64,000 nucleotides of DNA, taken from Ottelia alismoides. Taxonomy: Eukaryota; Streptophyta; Magnoliopsida; Alismatales; Hydrocharitaceae. The stretch spans positions 186,001 through 250,000 of the forward strand of contig JAZKJV010010745.1 in assembly GCA_037367405.1 (NCBI GenBank), written 5' to 3'. Below, piece by piece: positions 11,547 through 20,507 of the stretch. The position numbers and the translations under genes are program-made. Each line of letters begins with the position of its first letter. The stretch's first letter is position 1. The notes below the pieces were generated by a model. It was not told the origin of the DNA and ran no database searches. It was given only the letters and a program-made list of their open reading frames with translations.

Positions 11547-11701
11547 TGTAGATATTTATGTTATATTATGTTATTATGTACCATTTCATATTTTCTATTT
11601 TTCTTCTGGACTCTTATGTAATTTACCCATGGGTTCTCTCTCTATATAAGGGAGCCTAGGGTTCTACGGAATAAATAGTTTTACTCATTTTTCCACCGAT
11701 A
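11547..11701 (+). repeat. Copia 3' LTR
   Basis: Same sequence family as 6787-6939 with scattered differences. It ends CCACCGATA where the 5' LTR ends CCACCAACA, so its terminal bases have changed or the edge is blurred. Confidence 0.85.
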
Positions 11702-13100
11702 GGGAAATAAACAAAATAGTTTTATTTTGGAATTTTTCAATCATTTTTATATTTTTTTGATTTTTTCTAAGCTAGACAGGGAAAAATAGGTCTATTTTTT
11801 TATTTTTAATGAATAGAAATATAGGATAAAATACCTTAATAAAAATATATATGGTTAAAAATATAAAAGGTATTTATCCTAATTTCCCACAAAATTTGAA
11901 GGCACGAGAATTATTTTTAGTAAAAATAAAATCTACAAAAAATGCAATCTGACAATGGTATTTATACAAATATGTGAAGTTAAGTATTGTTTCCAAACAT
12001 CCTAGAGAAATCCAGGGCTAAAATGCAAATTCCCTAAATATTCCCAATAATATTTACCCATTGAGGTTTTTATGTAATTAATATAAAGTTCGGGGGGTCA
12101 TATACAAATTATCCAGTAAATATTACACTAACATTGCAAAAACTTGGACTAAGAAGAAATACAAAAAGTCCGAGGGTTAAGCGTAAAATACCCAGTCCAC
12201 TCACATGCGCAGGCATGTGAGATGACGTGAATTGAACCTAAATGCAATTACGAAAAGTCCAAGGGCCTAATTGCAAATATTACAAAATATTTTACACTGA
12301 AGAGGAAAGTTTAAATACTAAAAATAAATTACAAAATAGCGGAGGGTATATGGTAAAATTACCCCCTCGATGCAATCCAACAGATGGCGGCTTTGACTTG
12401 AACACGTGGCGACTGGAGGGCACGCAATGATGGTTCGCAGTGGACGTTGGAGATTAGAAGATGGTGAACGATCTGATAGCTGAAGGCACAAGCATCCAAT
12501 AGTGACTGCATCTTCTGGTGGCGGTTCTTGATCAGACGGTGAAGACGACCCCTGGAAGAACGTACGAAGAACTAATCTTGGGCGAGCTTCGATCGATCAG
12601 AACTCGGGCCTCTGGTGGACTTCTTGGATTCTGAGAGTCTATGTTCGTTCGGCTCGGTGATCCGCAACTGATGGACGCCTCAATAGAGTATAGAGCACAT
12701 CGATTGAGCCATGGAGATGCTGAGTGTCTAGAGGTGCTCGTCTAAGTCAAACACGCCCCGCGAGAGGCTTCTGGGCTATGAGACCTTCAGGGTTAGTTCC
12801 ATGAAGCAAAAACGAAGGTTCCCGAGCCCTTAGTGAGTGGAATATAGTGGAGGCGAGTCGAGACGGTGTTCTCCGATAATGTAGCGGAGGAGGAGAACGG
12901 TTCTCCTGATCTGAGGGGGAGTGAAGATGCCTGGAGTGAATGGAAGGAGAATGAGTACAAAATGGAGGTAGTTGGCAGATCAAAGCACGACGGATGAACG
13001 GTGGAAGGCTCGCTAGAGTAGATCTCCGACGAACAGCGAGAATCGAATCCTATGCTATTGGAATGAACCAAAAGCTAAACTAAGGACCGAAATGAAATGC
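11702..13100 (-). repeat. Ath-D 5' LTR, outer part (truncated)
   Basis: Continuation of the Ath-D LTR beyond the copia insertion. Reading right to left, it corresponds to the GC-rich block and the following moderately GC 'pyrimidine/CAAATT' section of the Ath-B LTR. Anchors are the GCTAGACAG word near 11770, the hairpin CTCACATG/CATGTGAG at 12200-12221, the ACACGTGGC word near 12400, and the GC-rich 12430-13060 block. The AT-rich outer third with the G-box palindrome is absent, so the LTR is cut near 13100. Confidence 0.55.
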
Positions 13101-14474
13101 ATGAATGAAAAGCTACCTAGAAACGCAGAAAAGGAGCTCAACCTGCCCGGAGGTGAGGGAGCTCAGGAACCTCTTAGTGAGGCTCGACCATGAGGTGGAT
13201 CAACTCAAATCCGGCCCAGATGAGCTCGTTGAACCCTTAGCTCGATTCATGCTGTCACCAGAGACTTGGAGCAGCGTGAGAATTAGGATTTTACTGGGGG
13301 GACAAGTGGATGGAAGAGGAGGAGAGGGGCTGAAGGGGGAGGGAAAGCAGATGGAAGGGTAGGAGGAGGGTGGGCTGGAAGGGGAGGAGAAGTGGTTGGA
13401 AGGGGAAGGCGGTCAGAGGAGAAGGATGTGGCAGAAGAGGAGGAGGGGTTGTAGGTGGAGGAGATGTCGAGGGAGGACTATGGGGTGGAGGGGAAGGAGG
13501 AGGGGCTGGAAGCGGAGGGGATGTCGGGGGAGGAGGAGGATGGAGCAGAGGGGGAGGAGGAGGGGCTAGAAGGGGAGGGGTGGTCAGAGGAGGAACATGT
13601 TGCTGCTCAATGCTACTGTTACAAGTAAGGGATGCACTGGTGAATATTTTTTTCCCTTTCTTTCTTTTTCCCACAAAAGTATCATTGTTGATGCACCCTT
13701 CTGTGTTTTTCTAGGAGGTATATTTGATTAAGCATCCCACTTCCATTGGAATCAATCTCTTCTTTTGTTTGACAGGAGCATCTTCCAATCTGATGGTGAA
13801 TATCAACTCATATCAACTCCACTTTCTCGAAGAAGAATGTCATCCATACAAGTAGTCTATGCTTGCTCCTCTTCAACATGCACTCCTGGCACCAAAACTA
13901 ATTGTTGTTGTAATTGTGGATAAGAACATTTCCCACAGCCAAATAAAGGTTGAAGCATCTCATCAACCTCCAGAGATGGCTAATGTGATACAACTAAAGG
14001 CAAAATTATGTGCCACATCCCTTGAAAAAAGTCTTCTGCTAAGAGCCCACCGCTGCTATGAAACGAGCTGCTGATTCTTGTGTCTGGGACCAGGAATAAA
14101 AGGAAAAGCATAAGTATGATGTTGCTTCTAGTGTACACATACAAAGTTCCAACGGTGTTCAGGAATTGCTGCACGCAGGGTATGAATCGGGCTACTGATG
14201 ATGAAGACACTAGTGCACATATTCTTGAGTATTGTTACACGAAGGTGCTGAAGGTTTCAGGTCCTATAGATGGTTGGATGCCTTCTTGAGGTTGTGGGTG
14301 AAGGGGAGGGGCGGTTGGAGGAAGAGGATGGTTTGGAAGGGGAGGTGGAGGATGGGGTGGAGGAGGAGGAGGGGTTGGACTTGAAGTGGGAGGAAGATTT
14401 TTAATATTTGTTTTTTTATCTAATTTGTCTTTTGTCCTCAAAGTTAACTCCCGTTTGCATTGGGGATGGACGGC
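13101..14474. other. Unassigned DNA with two G-rich tracts
   Basis: No gene supported. G-rich, purine-biased tracts at about 13290-13610 and 14285-14395 contain GGCTGGAAGGGG and TTGGAAGGGGAGG words and many runs of four or more G, so they have quadruplex potential. Their antisense reading frames are proline-rich artefacts. Between them (13610-14280) is ordinary mixed sequence with a donor-like GTAAGG near 13625 and an acceptor-like TTTGACAG near 13774. These could be part of a captured transcript, but I recognise no protein. Confidence 0.45.
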
Positions 14475-14489
14475 AACTATCAAATGTAT

Positions 14490-14580
14490 GAAGAATCCCT
14501 CTAATGGCTTGGTGGTAGAAACAATGGCTCCCACTTTAAAGGACTAGGGTTCGAACCTTACTAGTAAAATAAGGAAAAAA
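14490..14580 (+). mobile_element. Short tRNA-derived SINE
   Basis: This 91-bp insertion is flanked by a perfect 15-bp direct repeat, AACTATCAAATGTAT, at 14475-14489 and 14581-14595. Inside are RNA polymerase III promoter boxes: an A-box-like TGGCTTGGTGG at 14505-14515 and a B box GGTTCGAACC at 14548-14557, 33 bp apart. The 3' end is A-rich (AAGGAAAAAAA). This is the full set of SINE features: tRNA-like head, A-rich tail and a target duplication of the length made by a LINE enzyme. It is short for a plant SINE and may be a head-only or minimal family. I cannot name the family. Confidence 0.8.
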
Positions 14581-14595
14581 AACTATCAAATGTAT

Positions 14596-14934
14596 TACCT
14601 AAGATTTTTGGTGATTTTCCATTATAAGATTAAATTCATGAAATTATTTTAGTGATAATAACTAAGTAATGTGCTTATAATTAGAGAAAATAGGATAAGT
14701 CTTATTTCTTATTAAATTGTGGTATATATCTAAAACTATTATTGGTCAATCTGTATTTTGAAAAATATTGGAGTATGTAATCAAAATATGTGTTTTTATT
14801 ATTTTTAATATTTGAAAATTTGCAATTTTAATTTTTTCATATTTTTAATAATATTAAAAACTAAAAATGTGTTATCCACTTAGCCTAACAACCCGCCTAA
14901 TCCAAAATTATACTAGTTATATCTTTATTCTAAC
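14596..14934. other. AT-rich DNA, nothing recognised
   Basis: Low-GC sequence between the SINE and the chromovirus LTR; no gene, repeat unit or terminal structure seen. Confidence 0.5.
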
Positions 14935-15644
14935 TGTAACATCCCAAACTCCTGTGGTACGGGAATACCATGCGATGGCGGTATCGCACGACCGTGTGGT
15001 TCGGTGGCCACACTATGAAGTTCTGGAGGACTTCACCTTATCTTACGGACATCTAAGGATGGGGTTTACCGCAGGACCGCGGGTTCCCCTCGGCACAACA
15101 CAAGTATTCGGCGGCACTTGAGGGAGCTTGAGCTGCAACATCCACGTAGGAGTGTGGGGCCTACTGATGATGTGGCGTGATGACAAGGCATGTTGATGAG
15201 GCAGACGATATGGCATGCTGATGGAGCGGGTGACGTGGCGTCAGTTGCAGAAGACGAAGGGATTGCACGGAAGATGAAGAGCCAAGCGCACGAAGAGTCA
15301 TCTAGGAAGACGAAGGGTCTCTGTAGAAGACTAAGAGTCCTTGCATTCATTGTACATGTAATAATGGTGTCCCTTCGTATTCCCCCGGCTTATCTATATA
15401 AGGAGGGGTAGAGCTCATCTGTAGATATCACACTCAGAGTGAGTCTCTTGCTAATACAAGAGGGGTTTGTGCCACTTCTCTTGTGTCCTTGTGCTAGTGC
15501 TTGTGTTCGAGTGTTCTAGCGGCGTGGTTGATCAGTGTGCTGATGTACATCCTACACGCAAGGAGAAGGCTGGTTAGCTTGCGGGAAGCTAACGCCGCAC
15601 AGGTTAGTCTCAAAAATCAAAGTTTGAGATTTACCCCTGTGACA
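14935..15644 (+). repeat. Chromovirus 5' LTR
   Basis: Starts TGTAACATCCC and ends GACA, two bases before the primer site. It matches 20064-20346 over its first 283 bp. The U3 part has repeated GATGAGGCAGACGA/GGCATGCTGATG words (15170-15240). A TATA-like TCTATATAAGG lies at 15393-15403. Confidence 0.88.
15393..15403 (+). promoter_or_regulatory. Chromovirus LTR TATA box
   Basis: TCTATATAAGG about 240 bp before the LTR end, the likely core promoter. The matching part of the 3' LTR is missing, so no comparison is possible. Confidence 0.55.
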
Positions 15645-15646
15645 AC

Positions 15647-15658
15647 TGGTATCAGAGC
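15647..15658 (+). promoter_or_regulatory. Chromovirus primer-binding site (initiator tRNA-Met)
   Basis: TGGTATCAGAGC two bases after the LTR end, complementary to plant initiator tRNA-Met. Confidence 0.9.
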
Positions 15659-15663
15659 GAGAA

Positions 15664-17250
15664 ATGGTGCCCAACATCGGAGATCGCCTTGCTTCTTTGG
15701 AGGGAATCGTGATGGAGATCCAATCTCAAATGGGTACTCATGCCCAACGCTTGGCTCGTTTGGAGGATGACGCAGGCATGGAGGCGTCGGACGTCATTGG
15801 CGATAGCCAGTGCTCAGTCGACGTAGTGAAGGCACTTGGGGAGAAGCTAGAGGAGCTCAAGTCCATGGTGCAAGATCTACTTGGAGAACTCTCCATCGTC
15901 AAGAAAGCGATTGTGAACGGGGGCGGATCCAGGGAGTCTCGAAGGCCAAAGGTCCCAGAGCCTAAGTCCTTTTCAGGTACGCGGAGTGCCAAAGACTTGG
16001 ACAATTTCTTGTGGGACATGGAGGTAGACTTCAAAGCAGTAAAGAGTCCTGAGGCAGAGAAGGTATCGTTGGCGGCGATGTACTTATCCGACCATGCAAA
16101 GCTATGGTGGAGGAGCCGCACATCCGAAGGACGACCAGACATCTCGTCTTGGGATGAGTTGGTGAAGGAACTAAAGGAGCAGTTCCTACCCACCAATACT
16201 GCTTGGGTAGTGAGGGAGGCGCTCCGAAGGCTAAAGTAGACGGGAACCGTACGGGAGTACGTGAAGCAGTTCTCATCGCTACTGTTGGATATCAAAGGTA
16301 TGTATTAAGAAGACAAACTTTTTAACTTCATGGTGGGTCTTCAAAACTAGGCTAAGGCGGAGCTCAGGAGGCAAGGAGTGAAGGACCTCAAGACGGCCAT
16401 CGCTGCCGCGGATGTGTTGGTCGACTACAAAGTCCATTCCACTGCAGAGAATAAGGAGACCGAGAAGTCCAAGATTAAACCCAAGGAGAAAAGCAATGGA
16501 AAGTTCAAGAAGTTCGGCAAGGCTGAAACTTCAAGGGAGGGTGCGGAATCCTCCAAGAAGGCCGAGCAACCCAAGGGGAAGGGATGTTTCATTTGTGACG
16601 GACCACATCGGGCGCGGGAGTGCCCGAAGCGAGAGAAGATGAACTCCATGACCATGGAGGGGAACTCAGATGAAGAGGTGCGCATGACGAAACTCAAGTT
16701 GCTGTGCAACGTTCGCTTGTGTCCGCTGAAGTCGGGCAAAGAGGTGAAAGTGGAGGTGGAGCGTGAAGATCCAGAGCTGGTGTACCTCGATGTTGTGGTA
16801 CACAAGAAGACCCTTTCAGCCATGATCGATACTGGAGCGATGCACAATTTCATCTCCAGCAAAGAGTTCGGGAGCTTGGGAGTTCCCTTGGAGAAGAGCC
16901 AGTGCCGCGTGAAGATTGCCAACTTCGAGTTGATGAAGATCGAAGGTATGATAAACTGCGCTATCTAGTTGGGTGAATGGCAGGGAAAGGTACGCTTCCT
17001 CATGGTACCTCTTGACGACTTCCAAGTCATTTTGAGAGTCGAGTTCTTGAAGAAGGCGAAGGCGTCTGTCACGCATTATCTGGGAGGCGTCTTCTTCGCA
17101 GTTGCAGATAGCCCCTGCTTCATCAGGGCTATCAAGAAGAAAGGACAAGCTGGAGCAATGCCCGCGATGCAAGTCTGCAACGGGCTAAAGAAAGGGGAGA
17201 TGATGTACTTAGCTACGGTACGTGTCGAAGAAAATGGCGAGGAGACACAG
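15664..17250 (+). pseudogene. Chromovirus gag and protease remnant
   Basis: A single frame runs from MVPNIGDRLASLEG with a coiled-coil-like N terminus (LxxLExx spacing). It then passes through the Ty3 gag core (DLDNFLWDMEVDF near 15994 and LWWRSRTSEG near 16111) and a lysine-rich linker to a zinc knuckle CFICDGPHRAREC (near 16588). The protease active site is MIDTGAMHNFISS (near 16822). Stops interrupt at 16237, about 16305, 16348 and 16966. The one near 16348 replaces a tryptophan position of the family consensus, and that at 16966 a likely glutamine. The knuckle has three rather than four residues before its histidine. Confidence 0.82.
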
Positions 17251-18640
17251 CCATGCCCCAAGGCGGTAAAGAAGATGATGAGCGAGTTCAAGGACGTGAT
17301 GCCGAAGGATCTACCAAAGGAGCTTCCACCGAAAAGAGACGTCGATCACACCATCGAATTATTGCCAGGTACGGTGCCCCCTGCACTTGCACCCTACAAA
17401 ATGCCCCCTGCACATCTAGAAGAGTTGCGGAGACAACTCAAGGAACTGGTGGACGCCGGTCTGATGCGTCCAAGCAAAGCACCCAATGGAGCACCGGTGA
17501 TGTTCCAGAAGAAGAAAGATGGGAGCATGTAGATGTGCCTGGACTACTACCGCGCACTGACCAAGGTGACGGTGAAGAACAAGTACCCATCCCCAACGTC
17601 GAAGGCCTATTTGATCGCTTGGGCCAGGTCAAGTACTTCTCAAAGATGGATCTCAGGTCGGGATATTACCAGGTCCGCATCAAGGAAGAGACGAGCCAAA
17701 GACCGCGTGTGTGACACGTTATGGGTCTTTTGAGTTCCTTGTAATGCCGTTTGGGTTGACTAATGCCCCAGCAACTTTCTGTATGCTTATGAATGATGTC
17801 TTCCGCGAGTATATCGACTCGTTTGTTGTAATTACTTGGATGATATAGTAGTGTACAACAGGACTCTAGAGGAACATATCAAGCATCTGCGGATGGTGCT
17901 TGAAAAGCTGAGGTAGAACCAATTATACCTGAAGCTGGAGAAATGTGCCTTTGGTCAGGAGACCATCTCCTTCCTCGAGCATATCGTGGGCGGAGGCACG
18001 ATACGCATGGAGCCAAGGAAGACGCAGGCGATTGAAGAGTGGGCATTCCCACGAAGGCAACAGAGCTACGATCCTTCATCGGATTGGTGAACTACTACAG
18101 GAAGTTCATCAAGGGATACTCTAAGAAGGCGGCGCCCCTAATGGACCTGCTTCGGAAGGATCCGCCTTTGAGATGGATGCGTGAATTCCAGGAGGCATTC
18201 CAGAAGCTGAAGAGGGCGGTGGTGGAAGAACCCATCATACGACTTCCAGTCTTCGAGAAGCCATTTGAAGTCTACACCGACGCGTCCCACTATGCTCTTG
18301 GTGGTGTTCTGGTGCAAGATGGGCACCCTGTGGCTTACGAGAGCCGCAAACTAAATCTAGCGGAGAGGAGGTACTCTGTGCACGAGAAGGAAATGACAAC
18401 AATGGTCCATTATCTGAGGACATGGCGCCACTATCTTCTCGGATCAAAGTTCGTGGTGCAGACGGACAATGTGGCAACGAGCTGCTTTGCCACACAGAAG
18501 AAGTTGACTCCCAAGCGAGCGCGATGGCAAGATTTTCTTGCCGAATTCGACTTTGAGCTTCGCTACAGGCCTGGATGGACCAACCAGGTAGCAGACACCC
18601 TCTCAAGGAGAACCAGAAGAGCCAAAGGTCGCGGTGATTG
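17251..18640 (+). pseudogene. Chromovirus reverse transcriptase and RNase H remnant
   Basis: RT blocks appear in three different frames: LVDAGLMRPSKAPNGAPV (near 17446), [18 protein letters not shown] (near 17626), [20 protein letters not shown] (near 17717) and the catalytic YLDDIVVY (near 17834). Indels therefore lie near 17590, 17700 and 17830. A TAG at 17530 interrupts the block before MCLDYY. RNase H follows in an open frame from about 18040, with [15 protein letters not shown] near 18266 and the motif VQTDN near 18456. It ends [17 protein letters not shown] near 18565. The enzyme would copy element RNA into DNA. Confidence 0.85.
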
Positions 18641-20045
18641 CATCGATCACCCGTGTATCCGGAGACATGCTAGAGCGCATTCGGGAGCAGACACAGGAGG
18701 ATCCGGTCACTTCACGCTTGGTGCAATGCGTGAATGATGGCGAAGTCCTGAGATTCTGGATATAGGAAGGCGTCCTCTATGTGAAGGGCAGAAGGCCCTA
18801 TGTCCCCTCGAGCGGCAGCTTAAGGAAAATGCTGCTGAAGGAAGCACATGACGCACAGTGGGCTAGTCATCCAGGAGTGGAGCGCACACTGGCACTCCTC
18901 TCCGCAAGCTACTTCTGGTCGAAGATGGAGGAAGACGTGGAAGTCTACGTGTGCACTTGTCTTGTATGCCAGCAAGACAAGACAGAGAGGAAGAAGACGG
19001 CAGGACTGTTGGAGCCCCTTCACGTCTGTGGGAGAGTGTCTCCATGGACTTCATCATTGGGTTCCCAAAGGTGGATGGGAACAATGCGGTGATGGTGGTG
19101 GTTGATCGCTTCTCAAAGTACGCGATCTTTGTACCAGCATCCCACGAGTGCACAACGTAGACCACAACGAAGTTGTTCTTGCAGAATGTGGTGAAGCACT
19201 GGGGGATACCATTAAACATCGCGAGCGACCACGATGCTCGATTCACAGGTCGGTTCTGGACGACCTTATTTGAGATGCTGGGATCCGATCTCAAATTCTC
19301 TACCATCAATCACCCGCAGACGGACGGTCAGACGGAGCGGATCAATGTCTTGCTAAGTTCTACTACAACCTACAATAAACCTCCACTACAGGCCAGAGTC
19401 CATTCGAGATCGTGATGAGTAGGCAACCCGTGACACCGCACGAAGTGGCTAAGCAGAATAGCCAAGGACGGTGCCCTGCTGCACATCTCTTTGCTTTGGA
19501 GAGGCAGGATTGGTGGGAGGAAGCGAAGGATGCATTGGCTCATGCTCAACGCAGGATGAAGAAAGCGGCTGACAAGAGTCGTAGGCCGGTCGAGTTCCAG
19601 GTTGGGGAGAAAGTGCTACTGAAGCTTATGCTCCAGATTTGGAAGAAAATCCTGAGGAAGACGACACACAAATGGCTCATTCCTCGTTACGATGGACCTT
19701 TTGAGATAGTTCGACGCGTGAGACCACTCACCTATCAACTACGTCTTCCAGAGAGACTGAAGCTGCATCCTGTGTTCCATGTCAGCTTCCTGAAGGAGTA
19801 CCATGAAGACAAAGAAGATAACACTAGGAGGGCATCGAAACGTGCCCCTCCTAATGTCCGGGTTCAGCATACGAGGATTGCTGAGAAGTTTCTTGACATA
19901 CGCGTGGAGGGCCAGAGCAAGAAGAACCGGAGGACCTTCTTCCTTGTCAAATGGAATGGACTCCCATAGGAGGAGGCAAGCTGGCAGTTTGAGGACCTCA
20001 TCGAGGATTTCTTGAAGATGCAGGATCAGTCGCGAACACCTGATG
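18641..20045 (+). pseudogene. Chromovirus integrase with chromodomain, remnant
   Basis: The HHCC zinc finger is visible (SHPGVERTL then CTCLVCQQDK, near 18870-18985). It is followed by the catalytic core: SMDFIIGFP (Asp, near 19044), IASDHDARFTG (Asp, near 19220) and HPQTDGQTERIN (Glu, near 19315). About 20 codons are missing near 19360, where the core should continue to FCYNL. The C-terminal part resumes in another frame (19412 on) with the GPFEIV and LPERLKLHPVFHVSFLK motifs. It ends in a chromodomain (FFLVKWNGLP near 19940, stop, then EASWQFEDLIEDF). Chromodomains are known to steer such elements toward marked heterochromatin. A TAG at 19967 splits it. Confidence 0.85.
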
Positions 20046-20049
20046 GATC

Positions 20050-20063
20050 AGGTGGGGGATGCA
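20050..20063 (+). promoter_or_regulatory. Chromovirus polypurine tract
   Basis: AGGTGGGGGATGCA directly before the 3' LTR start TGTAAC. Confidence 0.8.
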
Positions 20064-20346
20064 TGTAACACCCCCAACTCCTGTGGTACGGGAATACCGT
20101 GCGATAGCGGTATCGCACGACCGTGTGGTTCGGTGGCCACACTATGAAGTTCTGGAGGACTTCACCTTAGCTTACGGACAGCTAAGGATGGGGTTTACCG
20201 CAGGACCGCAGCTTCCCCTGGCACAACACAAGTGTTCGACGGCACTTGATGGAGCTTGAGCTGCAACATCCACGTAGGAGCGAGGGGCCCACTGATGGCG
20301 TGGTGTGATGACATGGCATGCTGATGAGGCAGACGACATGACATGC
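20064..20346 (+). repeat. Chromovirus 3' LTR, 5' part only
   Basis: Matches 14935-15217 and stops where the reverse LTR of Ath-B begins. The four bases after the break (TGAT) match the 5' LTR by chance, so the junction is uncertain by up to 4 bp; TG at the Ath-B end favours 20347. Confidence 0.85.
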
Positions 20347-20478
20347 TGATAACTAGGGAAATCGGAGGGTCGTACGGTTTCACAAGGCAAAACCGCAGTC
20401 GGTGTATTGACCGCTCAAAAATCCCTAATTAATCAACAATGAACCCACAATAGTATAAATCAAGCAATGAAAGACAAG

Positions 20479-20507
20479 TGTAGAGTCAAATTTATTTTAG
20501 CTCTACA
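20479..20507 (-). promoter_or_regulatory. Ath-B LTR AATAAA hairpin
   Basis: Arms TGTAGAG and CTCTACA enclose AATAAA (TTTATT on the plus strand). Same position as the Ath-A hairpin at 31252-31274, with different stem bases. Confidence 0.55.

Larger units (their letters stand above)
6787..11701 (+). mobile_element. Decayed Ty1/copia retrotransposon
   Basis: This is a full-length copy with short LTRs of about 153-155 bp (6787-6939 and 11547-11701). It has an initiator-Met primer site directly after the 5' LTR and a GAGGGGGAG polypurine tract before the 3' LTR. Domain order is gag, protease, integrase, reverse transcriptase, RNase H, which is the copia order. Short LTRs with this layout suggest the Ale/Retrofit lineage, but that is an inference. 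Many stops and at least three frame changes make it non-functional. It sits inside the Ath-D LTR, and sequence on both sides (to 6786 and from 11702) continues that LTR. No clean 5-bp target duplication is visible, partly because the last bases of the two LTRs differ. Confidence 0.9.
2120..13100 (-). mobile_element. Ath-D: ancient Athila-lineage Ty3/gypsy remnant, reverse orientation
   Basis: Read on the minus strand the order is 5' LTR (13100 down to 5733, interrupted by a copia element), a tRNA-Asp-type primer site (5715-5732), a leader and a decayed gag start (2880-2120). Without the Mutator-like insertion the leader would be about 1.6 kb, which fits the 1.3-1.8 kb leaders of Ath-A and Ath-C. 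LTR identity rests on motifs shared with the reverse LTR of Ath-B, for example the block around 5950-6010 that matches 20510-20570 and the CTCACATG hairpin at 12200-12221. The LTR lacks its AT-rich upstream third, so the right end near 13100 is a truncation. No pol was found. It is far more diverged than Ath-A, B or C, so it is the oldest Athila layer here. Confidence 0.65.
14935..20346 (+). mobile_element. Decayed chromovirus (Ty3/gypsy with chromodomain)
   Basis: The element runs from a 710-bp 5' LTR through primer site, gag, protease, reverse transcriptase, RNase H, integrase and a C-terminal chromodomain to a polypurine tract and the first 283 bp of its 3' LTR. The rest of that LTR is displaced by Ath-B, which begins at 20347; the last five bases before it (CATGC, 20342-20346) would be the left copy of Ath-B's target duplication. 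The two LTRs differ at many positions over the shared 283 bp, and the coding region has many stops, frame changes and a deletion in integrase. It is therefore old and inactive. Integrase then chromodomain places it among chromoviruses. I cannot fix the clade with confidence. Confidence 0.9.

Noticed and set aside
13291..13674. Proline-rich antisense frame over the G-rich tract
   Set aside because: Composition artefact of a purine-rich simple-sequence tract; frame edges coincide with the tract.
14505..14557. A real tRNA gene
   Set aside because: A and B boxes are present, but there is no cloverleaf acceptor stem, and a 15-bp target duplication and A-rich tail mark a SINE.
15738..16295. 185-codon frame antisense to the chromovirus gag
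   Set aside because: Shadow of the gag coding strand; the sense frame has the recognisable domains.
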